Source: Candidatus Zipacnadia bacterium
GTDB taxonomy: Bacteria; Armatimonadota; Zipacnadia; Zipacnadales; Zipacnadaceae
Direction of reading: 5' to 3'
Assembly (NCBI GenBank): GCA_029821255.1
Contig: JALGTS010000069.1
Span: 1 to 6,583, forward strand
DNA: 6,583 nt
In this document: positions 1-6,257 of the stretch, piece after piece
How the letters are laid out: each line of letters opens with the position of its first letter
Position numbering within the stretch: position 1 is the first letter of the stretch
The notes under the pieces: model-generated
What the model was told of the DNA's origin: nothing
The model's input: the letters and a program-made list of their open reading frames with translations, nothing else
The model's database searches: none
Program-made: the position numbers and the translations under genes

Positions 1-466
1 GAGCCGGGGCTAACAAATAAACTAAGGTGCCTCGGGGCAGATCCGCCAGCTCATCAACGATCTGCTGGCTATCAGTAGCCGAAATAGGCTGGCCACAGTT
101 GTAGCAAAAGGGCTGGCCAACTTTGGCAAAGAGTACCCGCAGGTAATCATAAATATCAGTTATGGTACCTACCGTCGAACGAGGGTTGCTACCTCCGGAC
201 TTCTGGTCAATAGCAATGGCTGGGGAGAGTCCCTCAATGTGATCAACATCAGGGCGTCCAGCATCCTGCAGCAGACGCCGCATATCTACCGAGAGGGCCT
301 CTATGTAGCGGCGGCGCCCCTCGGCGTATATCGTGTCAATAGCTAACGAAGACTTGCCCGAACCACTTACCCCACAAAAGACGATCAGCTTGTTACGGGG
401 CAGGACCAGATTGATATCTTTCAGATTATGTTCCCGAGCTCCGTATACTCGGATGTCTTCTGCCAT
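1..466 (-). CDS. uvrA: UvrA, excinuclease ABC subunit A, N-terminal part (gene runs off the left edge)
   Basis: UvrA is the ATP-dependent DNA damage sensor of nucleotide excision repair. It works as a dimer with UvrB in the cytoplasm. Only the first 155 residues are visible. The start region contains GAREHNLKDI at residues 9-18, the typical UvrA opening. Walker A of the first ABC ATPase is GVSGSGKSS at 32-40, with Lys38 as the nucleotide-binding lysine. The Q-loop region GLSPAIAIDQK is at 79-89, followed by NPRSTVGT at 94-101 and a CxxC pair at 121 and 124. ATG at 466 is chosen because GGTGA lies seven bases upstream; an in-frame GTG at 484 would add six residues. Residues 60-72 (VDMRRLLQDAGRP) depart from the usual AYARQFL-type sequence, so a UvrA paralogue cannot be excluded. 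The family is certain; the exact subgroup is not. Confidence 0.95.
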   Translation of the reverse strand, partial: MAEDIRVYGAREHNLKDINLVLPRNKLIVFCGVSGSGKSSLAIDTIYAEGRRRYIEALSVDMRRLLQDAGRPDVDHIEGLSPAIAIDQKSGGSNPRSTVGTITDIYDYLRVLFAKVGQPFCYNCGQPISATDSQQIVDELADLPRGTLVYLLAPA

Positions 467-473
467 ATCCGCT

Positions 474-478
474 TCACC
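474..478 (-). promoter_or_regulatory. Ribosome binding site of uvrA
   Basis: GGTGA on the minus strand lies seven bases before the ATG at 466 and matches the 3' end of 16S rRNA. It supports that ATG over the in-frame GTG at 484. A small possible hairpin (CACTC/GAGTG arms, 482-498, seven-base loop) sits just upstream in the leader. Confidence 0.6.
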
Positions 479-519
479 ACACACTCTTCGGCTGAGTGCT
501 GAAAGCAGCGCATCATATT

Positions 520-549
520 AGTATATCATCCATACTTACTTCTGGTCAA
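520..549 (-). promoter_or_regulatory. Probable sigma-70-type promoter of uvrA
   Basis: On the minus strand a -35 element TTGACC (544-549) and a -10 element TATACT (520-525) are separated by 18 bases. Each differs from consensus at one position. Transcription would begin near 512-514, giving a leader of about 47 bases before the uvrA ATG. The promoter sits in the 182-base gap (467-648) between the GH42-like gene and uvrA, so uvrA probably has its own transcription unit. I saw no clear LexA/SOS box and no clear intrinsic terminator in this gap. Confidence 0.65.
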
Positions 550-648
550 TGCTAAGAGGAAAATCGTCCATTGGGGCACAACTCAGCAAGTGAGCCGGCA
601 AGAACCAAAAAGGCAGACCCGGGGTATGATAAGTGTTCGGCGGGCAAG

Positions 649-3063
649 CTACGCAACAGGCGTAATTCGCACCCTGGCCTGCCGCCCATTAATATCAAAG
701 CAGAGGCGACCAGAATGATCTGCTTGCAGAACCCGGCGCGAGGGTGGCTGAAAGTCGTAGTCAATCTCCACCCGATGACGGGAGAGAGCTGCCACAGGGT
801 ACACACCGGTCTCTACCGTAATGCGCACTGGCGTTCTGGTGCCGTAGCCCAGTTTCCAACCCGTGCTACGGCTGCCGCGTAGTACGGCACCAGCCCCAGC
901 AATCTCCAGTTCTATCAGATCAGATTGATACGTAAGCAATACCGCCGAAGCATCGTCGTAGTAGGGCTTGATCTTAATGGGTCGGGCTACAGCACAAGCC
1001 AGGTGGAGCGGATCAACTGGTACGCTTACTACCACCCGCCCGCTACGCCGGCCTGAAGGCAAATGCTCCCGAGCAGAAAATCGGCAGAAGCCGCCGGCGT
1101 AGAGGCGATTGTCTGCGTGATGGGCGCTGAACTCAACCAAAGTGGTATACCGACCCGTATTCAGCAGGTAGCACCTATCGCCACTGCCGCAAATTTCAAT
1201 ATCGCCAACGAATAGTCCCGGCTGGTGCAGCTCGTAGGCCGCCCGCCTGGCCCACAAGTCGTGGTGGAACGCTGCGAAGACAGGATCAGTAGGCTCCCAA
1301 TCGGCCCACAGACGAGTTGTAGCAAACAACGCCAGCCCCAGCCCATATTCGTTCAGCACAATTCCAGAGTATATGTAACCACCATCCTCACCGGGCAGGC
1401 GACTTCCTATTCCCCAGGGAATGGCGCCGGGAGCAAGTGCAACGTGAGCCACTGGCCCTCCGAAGGTATAAAGCCGACGCTGAACAGGTGTGCCCTGTTT
1501 GAGATGCTCAGAGAGCCGGAAGCTACCCCGGCTTCTCAGGGGAGGCGGCAGCGATGGAAACTGTGCTGCCCTAATGCCAAATGAGAAGTCCCCTACCTCC
1601 TGTTGCAGCAGCGGTATCCGTTCAATCCCGAACAGTAGCTGCAACTGCCGGGGCAACTGCTGCCACGAGCCGCTCTGACGCAGGCCCGCCCCCAAGTCAG
1701 CAACAATCACACCCCCCTCTTGGACATACTCACAGAGCCTGCTGACAATCTGCGGAGGCAGATCAAGCACCAGCGGAGCAGCTATAAAGCTGTAGCGCTG
1801 CAGCTCCAGATCAGGGTCTTCCAGCCTGGCACAAGTGAGATAATCAACCAGCCCGAAACGGCTGCCACAGCGAAAAGTATTGAATAGATTGTCAGGCTCA
1901 CCAGCAGAGAAATCAGCAATATATCCATAGGCGGGCAGATCGCCAATCCGATGTCCCTCGGCATAAGGTTCGTAGAGGAAAGCTGCTGTCGGCTTGGGCC
2001 TCACTGTGAAGATATGGCGGCGCAGGGCAGGGCGAATTATTTTGGCCAGTTTGCTCTCAGCCAGTGCTGCCGGACTCTCCTGAGCATCGCCTCCCGGAAG
2101 CAAACCGCTGGCGACCAACCTGTCATAGTTGTCCAGGCCGACACCTACTGCGCCATGCAGAGCCGCTTCATTGATCCACCGCTGCAGCGCATCTTTAGTA
2201 TAGATGGGTTCACCGGGTACTGGAACACGCAGCGCCCGCAGTACCTGGAATCGCCCTCCTTGGCGTGCGATGTCTATAGCGTGAACATTGTGGGCAAGCT
2301 TATCAAACTCCAACTCGGTCGGAGCAATAGCTGGCACAACAAAATCGTAGCTACCCGGCACTGCCGTCAGCGATCGGTACAGGCCGATACGCCCGGTGCA
2401 CAGCAGCCTATCTGCGTCTATGCTGCGTACCTGCCGTGCCCAAAGCTGGAGGACCGCGGCAAATGCCTCACGCTCATAATCGGCCAGATCAACCGACGGC
2501 CGCCCCACACCAAAGGGCTGCTTATCATCCAGCTTCGCTGCTTGTTCAATGGTAATCTGTGTCCAATTGCTGAAGTTCGTGCCCCACGCAACATTCAGCG
2601 CCTCAAGCATACCATATCGCCGCTGAAGATATCTGACAAAGCCACTGTCAGTATAACGCAGCCGGGAATCAAGGTAATCACCGACAGCCCAACCCACCAC
2701 GGCCTGTTCATCCTTGAGAGGTGCCACTATCTCCGCAACGACCTTAGCGGCGTAGGCCTCCATATCGGGGTCGTCAGCAGCTATTGCCACAGGCCCGGGG
2801 GGAATGGTGGGAAGGGCCACAATCACTTGAAGCCCAGCGCGGTCGGCCTCAGCGAGCTGGCTGCGGATATCAGCCAGATCGGAGCTGTACCGGGGAGGTA
2901 CTTCTACATAGAGAGTATTCAACCCTACGGCACTGGCCACTTTGGCTGCACCGGTGCCTTGCAAGCCATAGGCGAAAAGAAAAGGCCCAGGCTGTCCGTA
3001 GCCAACCGCGCAATTGGCTAATATTGCTGCCCCCACAATCACTACTCTTAACCTATTCATCAC
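649..3063 (-). CDS. Secreted GH42-like (beta-galactosidase-related) TIM-barrel protein, probably without the usual catalytic glutamates
   Basis: The 804-residue protein begins with a likely Sec signal peptide: MMNRLR, then a hydrophobic stretch at 7-21, with cleavage around 23. Residues 28-345 look like a (beta/alpha)8 barrel. The segment 122-167, with VVGWAVGDY and then RYGMLEALNVAWGTNF, matches the GH42 region WQxDNE plus RYGTLEALNxAWGT. Residues 358-500 resemble the beta-galactosidase trimerisation (glutamine amidotransferase-like) domain, including YSFIAAPLVLDLPPQIVSRL and EYVQEGGVIVADLGAG. Residues 616-804 look beta-rich. Where GH42 has the acid/base Glu there is Tyr130, and the nucleophile position appears to hold Arg276, so classical beta-galactosidase activity is doubtful. 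It starts at GTG 3063, immediately followed by ATG 3060; either could be used, and no strong ribosome binding site is visible. It lies 30 bases after rnc and may be co-transcribed. Substrate unknown. The family link is moderately sure and the function is not. Confidence 0.7.
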   Translation of the reverse strand: MMNRLRVVIVGAAILANCAVGYGQPGPFLFAYGLQGTGAAKVASAVGLNTLYVEVPPRYSSDLADIRSQLAEADRAGLQVIVALPTIPPGPVAIAADDPDMEAYAAKVVAEIVAPLKDEQAVVGWAVGDYLDSRLRYTDSGFVRYLQRRYGMLEALNVAWGTNFSNWTQITIEQAAKLDDKQPFGVGRPSVDLADYEREAFAAVLQLWARQVRSIDADRLLCTGRIGLYRSLTAVPGSYDFVVPAIAPTELEFDKLAHNVHAIDIARQGGRFQVLRALRVPVPGEPIYTKDALQRWINEAALHGAVGVGLDNYDRLVASGLLPGGDAQESPAALAESKLAKIIRPALRRHIFTVRPKPTAAFLYEPYAEGHRIGDLPAYGYIADFSAGEPDNLFNTFRCGSRFGLVDYLTCARLEDPDLELQRYSFIAAPLVLDLPPQIVSRLCEYVQEGGVIVADLGAGLRQSGSWQQLPRQLQLLFGIERIPLLQQEVGDFSFGIRAAQFPSLPPPLRSRGSFRLSEHLKQGTPVQRRLYTFGGPVAHVALAPGAIPWGIGSRLPGEDGGYIYSGIVLNEYGLGLALFATTRLWADWEPTDPVFAAFHHDLWARRAAYELHQPGLFVGDIEICGSGDRCYLLNTGRYTTLVEFSAHHADNRLYAGGFCRFSAREHLPSGRRSGRVVVSVPVDPLHLACAVARPIKIKPYYDDASAVLLTYQSDLIELEIAGAGAVLRGSRSTGWKLGYGTRTPVRITVETGVYPVAALSRHRVEIDYDFQPPSRRVLQADHSGRLCFDINGRQARVRITPVA

Positions 3064-3093
3064 GCGGTGTGGTCCAGACGCCTGGAGCAGTCG

Positions 3094-3834
3094 TCACGCG
3101 TTACCGGGACCAGTCAGGCACCCCCCCAGCTTATCACTCCACTTATCCCGTGATGCCAGGGCATCGCGGGCTGCTGCCTGCTCGGCCCTCTGCTTGCTAC
3201 CGCCATGGCCTGTCCCCAATATCTGGCCCCCCAGGCGCACCTCCACAGTAAAAACCGGGGCGTGGTCCGGGCCCGTACGCCCAGTAGCTACGTACTCTGG
3301 CACCGACTGAGTCAGCGACTGGCACAGTTCCTGAAGAGTGGTCTTAGCATCCCGTAAGCTCTCATCTTCAACTTCATCAATGATATCAAGGAAATGGGCG
3401 ACTACAAACTCGCGGGTCCGCTGGTAACCGCCGGACAGGTAGATCGCACCCACCAGCGCTTCCAGCGAGTCAGCCAATACCGAGGTCTTGTGCCGGCCTC
3501 CTGTATTCTCCTCGCTTTGGCCCAACCGTAAGTACCGGCCCAGCCTCAACTTGCGAGCGACATCGGCCAGATTGGCTGCCTGCACCACTGCTGACTTTGC
3601 TCGAGTTAGCCACCCTTCAGAAGCTTGGGGAAATCGCTGGTACAACTCCCCGGCAATTATAGCGTCCAGCACAGCATCGCCCAGAAATTCAAGGCGCTGA
3701 TTGGACTCGTAGGCCGCGCCGCCTCCCTCACGGACATACGAAGCATGAGACAACGCTTGCACGAGTAGATCAACATCTATGTCAGCGATTCCCAGCTCAT
3801 CAGCTAACTGCTGCCACCTGTGATCATTGTACAT
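3094..3834 (-). CDS. rnc: Ribonuclease III
   Basis: RNase III cleaves double-stranded RNA, maturing rRNA precursors and processing some mRNAs as a homodimer in the cytoplasm. At 246 residues the protein is of normal length. The catalytic domain covers about 1-150. Its signature NQRLEFLGD is at 45-53, with the metal-binding residues Glu49, Asp53, Asp122 and Glu125 all present (ADSLEALVGA at 121-130). The double-stranded RNA-binding domain is about 161-228 and includes KTTLQE, GPDHAPVF and GSKQRAEQAAA. The first Glu of the common NERLEFLGD signature is Gln46 here. ATG at 3834 is chosen because the protein then begins as usual for the family. The open frame extends further upstream, but that would overlap the end of fabF with unrelated sequence. 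The gap to fabF is 31 bases, with only a weak ribosome binding site. Confidence 0.97.
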   Translation of the reverse strand: MYNDHRWQQLADELGIADIDVDLLVQALSHASYVREGGGAAYESNQRLEFLGDAVLDAIIAGELYQRFPQASEGWLTRAKSAVVQAANLADVARKLRLGRYLRLGQSEENTGGRHKTSVLADSLEALVGAIYLSGGYQRTREFVVAHFLDIIDEVEDESLRDAKTTLQELCQSLTQSVPEYVATGRTGPDHAPVFTVEVRLGGQILGTGHGGSKQRAEQAAARDALASRDKWSDKLGGCLTGPGNA

Positions 3835-3865
3835 AATACTGATTGTTTTGCCTGTTTGGGAAGGA

Positions 3866-5104
3866 CTATGCAAATCGGGAAACAATGAGAACCGCGTTAT
3901 GGCCACCGAAGCCGAAGGAATTAGACATTGCCACATCAACGCTGGCTGGGCGAGGTTCCCCACGAACAATATCCAGATGCTGCGGGATAGATTCATCCAG
4001 GTTATCACAGTTTACAGTATGGGGAATTAAGCCGTCGCGCATTGCCAACAGACAGGCCACCAGTTCGGTCGCACTTGTCGCCCCCAATTGGTGGGCGTGG
4101 ATTGGTTTGGTGGACGATATGGGAACAGCGTCTGAAAACGTCGCCGCCAAAGCGTTAGCTTCCATAGCGTCGCCGTTAGGGGTCCCCGGGGCATGGGCAT
4201 TGACGTAATCAATGTCTGCCGGCTGCAGACCGGCGTCATTCATAGCTGCCTTCATCGCCAGTTGGGCTCCAATACCCTTCGGGTCGGGTGCTGTTACATG
4301 CCAGGCGTCGGCACTGGCCCCATAGCCAACCAGTTCACCCCATATCGTCGCGCCACGGGCCTGGGCACAGTGAAGCTCCTCCAGTATGAGAATCGTGCTG
4401 CCCTCGCCTACCACAAAGCCGTCGCGGTCGCGGTCGAAGGGGCGGCAAGAACCTTGGGGGTCATCGTTGCGGATGGACAGCGCCTTAGCCGAGGTAAAGC
4501 CAGCCATAGCCGTCGGCGAGATGGTTGCCTCAGCTCCTCCTGTTATCATTATGTCTGCCGCCCCGCGCCTAATTGTGACGGCTGCCTCGCCAATGGCGTG
4601 TCCAGCGCTGGCACAGGCGGTAGCAATGGCAGTATTAGGGCCCCGCGCCCCGGTTTGTATCGAAACCATACCCGAGGCCATATCAATGATCATCTTGGGC
4701 ACCAGGAAGGGTGAGACCCGGGAAGGACCACGGCTCAGCAAAACCTCATACTGTTCCTCCCAGGTATGCATCCCGCCTATACCCGATCCGATCAGCACTC
4801 CCACCCGATCGCGGTTCTCCTCGGTTATCTGAAGCTGGGCATCGGCCAAAGCCAAATTGGTGGCAGCCAACGCAAACTGCACAAAGCGATCACAACGCTT
4901 AAGCAGCTTGCGATCAATCCAATCGGTGGGATTGAAATCACTGACCTCACCGGCGATACGCGTATCATACTGGCTAGCATCAAACTGCGTGATCGGTCCA
5001 ATGCCTGATCGGCCCTCGCACACAGCCTGCCAGAACTCGTCGGGTGAATTGCCGACGGGCGTGATCATTCCCACACCAGTTATAACTACGCGTCTGTCAC
5101 TCAT
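3866..5104 (-). CDS. fabF: 3-oxoacyl-[acyl-carrier-protein] synthase II (KAS II)
   Basis: FabF catalyses the decarboxylating condensation of malonyl-ACP with acyl-ACP, which elongates fatty acids. The 412-residue length fits the family. The start reads MSDRRVVITGVGMITPVGN. The Cys-His-His triad is in place: Cys164 in TACASAGHAIG, His304 in YVNAHAPGTPNGD and His338 in STKPIHAHQLGA, with Lys333 also kept. The C-terminal loop SNSFGFGGHN (394-403) is typical. The surroundings of both histidines are unusual: most FabF proteins have NAHGTSTP and a Gly before the second His, whereas this one has NAHAPGTP and Ala337. ATG at 5104 is preferred because it gives the usual N-terminus; an in-frame GTG at 5113 would add three residues. 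It lies 91 bases after acpP, behind a hairpin, and 31 bases before rnc. A specialised KAS is possible, but the fab context favours the housekeeping enzyme. Confidence 0.95.
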   Translation of the reverse strand: MSDRRVVITGVGMITPVGNSPDEFWQAVCEGRSGIGPITQFDASQYDTRIAGEVSDFNPTDWIDRKLLKRCDRFVQFALAATNLALADAQLQITEENRDRVGVLIGSGIGGMHTWEEQYEVLLSRGPSRVSPFLVPKMIIDMASGMVSIQTGARGPNTAIATACASAGHAIGEAAVTIRRGAADIMITGGAEATISPTAMAGFTSAKALSIRNDDPQGSCRPFDRDRDGFVVGEGSTILILEELHCAQARGATIWGELVGYGASADAWHVTAPDPKGIGAQLAMKAAMNDAGLQPADIDYVNAHAPGTPNGDAMEANALAATFSDAVPISSTKPIHAHQLGATSATELVACLLAMRDGLIPHTVNCDNLDESIPQHLDIVRGEPRPASVDVAMSNSFGFGGHNAVLIVSRFA

Positions 5105-5161
5105 AGTTGCCACTATCCGTGGAAGAGCTGGCCTCTCTGCGCAGAACTATAGACACGAACT

Positions 5162-5189
5162 CAGGCGGATTGCATTGCTTGCCCGCCTG
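5162..5189 (-). promoter_or_regulatory. Intercistronic hairpin between acpP and fabF
   Basis: Seven-base perfect arms CAGGCGG (minus strand 5189-5183) and CCGCCTG (5168-5162) enclose a 14-base loop, starting six bases after the acpP stop codon. No T-run follows, so it is not a classical intrinsic terminator. By inference it could protect the 3' end of an acpP transcript or partly attenuate transcription into fabF. ACP is normally needed in much larger amounts than the condensing enzyme. Confidence 0.5.
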
Positions 5190-5195
5190 CTTGAA

Positions 5196-5435
5196 CTAAC
5201 TGCCCACACCTTGCTCTTCCAGATAGCGTACTGCGGCACCCACTGTTGTGATCTTCTCAGCATCTTCCTCGGGAATCTCTATGTCAAACTCATCCTCCAA
5301 AGCCATAACTAACTCTACTCTGTCCAGCGAATCCGCTTTTAGATCGCCGTCAAAGGTAGCATCCTCAGTCACTTGACTCTCGGGAACTGCTAACTCGCGT
5401 ACTATTACTTCTTTGACTCGCTCAAACAATGCCAC
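5196..5435 (-). CDS. acpP: Acyl carrier protein
   Basis: This small acidic cytoplasmic protein carries fatty acyl intermediates on a 4'-phosphopantetheine arm. Its 79 residues are normal for the family. The attachment motif is ADSLDRVELVMALE at 34-47, with Ser36 as the modified serine, and it is followed by the acidic helix DEFDIEIPEEDAEKI. The start is GTG at 5435, supported by AGGTGA six bases upstream. It lies between fabG (65 bases upstream) and fabF (91 bases downstream), the standard position in fab clusters. An extended -10 promoter in the upstream gap and a hairpin just after its stop suggest that its mRNA level may be set separately from the neighbouring enzymes. Confidence 0.98.
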   Translation of the reverse strand: MALFERVKEVIVRELAVPESQVTEDATFDGDLKADSLDRVELVMALEDEFDIEIPEEDAEKITTVGAAVRYLEEQGVGS

Positions 5436-5441
5436 TCAAGC

Positions 5442-5447
5442 TCACCT
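5442..5447 (-). promoter_or_regulatory. Strong ribosome binding site of acpP
   Basis: AGGTGA on the minus strand lies six bases before the GTG start at 5435. It is the best-placed Shine-Dalgarno sequence in the window and decides for the GTG start. It fits high translation of acyl carrier protein. Confidence 0.75.
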
Positions 5448-5474
5448 ACCTATCAGAGTTTGTGTGCTGCGAGA

Positions 5475-5483
5475 ATTATATCA
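5475..5483 (-). promoter_or_regulatory. Possible extended -10 promoter of acpP
   Basis: The minus strand reads TGATATAAT: a perfect TATAAT (5475-5480) preceded by TGn (5481-5483), the extended -10 pattern that can work without a good -35. No convincing -35 lies 16-18 bases upstream. Transcription would start near 5467-5468, leaving a leader of about 32 bases before the acpP GTG. It sits in the 65-base fabG-acpP gap. It is a sequence match only, with no direct proof of activity. Confidence 0.45.
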
Positions 5484-5500
5484 GATTCTGTCCTGAACTT

Positions 5501-6250
5501 CTACATCACCATTCCGCCATCAACTGCAAGGACTTGGCCGGTAATGTAAGCTGCGGCCGGCCCAGCAAGAAAAACCACCGCACGAGCAACATCCTCAGGC
5601 TGGCCAGGTCGGCCCAACGGTATCCGCTCCAGCATCCGCTGGCGCGCCTCGTTGGAAAGTCGCGCAGTCATCTCAGTCTCAATGAAACCGGGAGCTACTG
5701 CATTACAGGTAATCCTGCGGCTACCCAGCTCCTGAGCAGTGCTCTTAGTCAGAGCAATCAGGCCGCCCTTGGACGAGGAATAGTTGGCCTGGCCGACATT
5801 TCCAGTAAGCCCCACCACTGAGGCAATATTGATAATCCGCCCATGCCGTGCCTTAACCATCGGGCGAGCTACTGCCTTGGTGCACAGAAAAGCCCCCTTA
5901 AGATTGACCGCAAGCACCGTATCCCACTGCTCTTCGGACATCCGCATCAGCAGATTGTCCTGGGTGATGCCAGCGTTGTTTACCAGAATGTCGATCCGGC
6001 CGAACCTATCCATAATTGCTGCGACCATCGCCTTGACTGCGTCTTCCGAAGTGATATCGGCTACCACCGACATAGCCGCAACGCCCATCTCCTCTATCCG
6101 AGCAGCAACCTCTTCGGCACTTTCTTCCACCACATCATTAACCACCACATTAGCCCCCTGCTCAGCAAGAGCCAAGGCAATTGCTCGCCCGATGCCCCGG
6201 CCAGAGCCCGTTACTAAGGCTACTTGTTCTTCCAGATACAATCGGCTCAC
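5501..6250 (-). CDS. fabG: 3-oxoacyl-[acyl-carrier-protein] reductase
   Basis: FabG reduces 3-ketoacyl-ACP to 3-hydroxyacyl-ACP in each elongation cycle, usually with NADPH and as a tetramer. It is a classical short-chain dehydrogenase of normal length. The cofactor loop TGSGRGIG is at 14-21 and NNAG at 91-94. The catalytic set is Asn116, Ser144, Tyr157 and Lys161 (YSSSK). PGFIETEMT is at 187-195 and the C-terminus reads YITGQVLAVDGGM. Asp39 at the end of the second strand is a residue often linked to NAD(H) use in this superfamily. The interval given starts at GTG 6250. A TTG at 6241, three codons later, is better placed relative to a GGAG sequence and gives the family-like start MYLEEQVALVTG, so it may be the true start. 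The gap to fabD is 7 bases (16 from the TTG), which implies co-transcription. Confidence 0.96.
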   Translation of the reverse strand: MSRLYLEEQVALVTGSGRGIGRAIALALAEQGANVVVNDVVEESAEEVAARIEEMGVAAMSVVADITSEDAVKAMVAAIMDRFGRIDILVNNAGITQDNLLMRMSEEQWDTVLAVNLKGAFLCTKAVARPMVKARHGRIINIASVVGLTGNVGQANYSSSKGGLIALTKSTAQELGSRRITCNAVAPGFIETEMTARLSNEARQRMLERIPLGRPGQPEDVARAVVFLAGPAAAYITGQVLAVDGGMVM

Positions 6251-6253
6251 TCC
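6250..6253 (-). promoter_or_regulatory. Ribosome binding site that questions the fabG start
   Basis: GGAG on the minus strand overlaps the GTG codon at 6250 and lies eight bases before the in-frame TTG at 6241. It is useless for the GTG but ideally spaced for the TTG. The GAGG four to six bases further up is only two bases from the GTG, too close for normal initiation. Confidence 0.45.
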
Positions 6254-6257
6254 CTCG

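Noticed and set aside
550..648. Intrinsic terminator after the GH42-like gene
   Set aside because: There is a T-run on the minus strand (about 606-610), but I could not find a convincing GC-rich stem directly before it.
467..648. LexA/SOS operator in front of uvrA
   Set aside because: I looked for the E. coli CTGT-N8-ACAG type and the Gram-positive GAAC-N4-GTTC type and saw only isolated half sites.
571..882. Short plus-strand open frame covering the gap and the 3' end of the GH42-like gene
   Set aside because: No recognisable protein features, and most of it is antisense to the coding region.
3010..3020. Lipoprotein signal at L-A-N-C (residues 15-18) of the GH42-like protein
   Set aside because: The residue before Cys18 is Asn, where lipoboxes have Gly, Ala or Ser; an ordinary Sec signal peptide fits better.
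1951..3021. A 356-codon plus-strand open frame opposite the GH42-like gene
   Set aside because: It is rich in Cys, His and Arg, has no recognisable domain, and lies wholly antisense to a gene with clear family similarity. It looks like a reading-frame shadow.
3835..4008. Upstream extension of the rnc frame to an earlier ATG at 4008
   Set aside because: The extra 58 residues do not resemble RNase III and would overlap the fabF coding end in another frame; ATG at 3834 gives a normal N-terminus.
4193..4832. Two overlapping plus-strand open frames opposite fabF
   Set aside because: No domain, low-complexity composition, and complete overlap with a strongly conserved fabF.
5125..5160. TATAGT as a -10 element for a fabF promoter
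   Set aside because: The hexamer at the 17-base distance upstream does not resemble a -35 element, and there is no extended -10 TGn.
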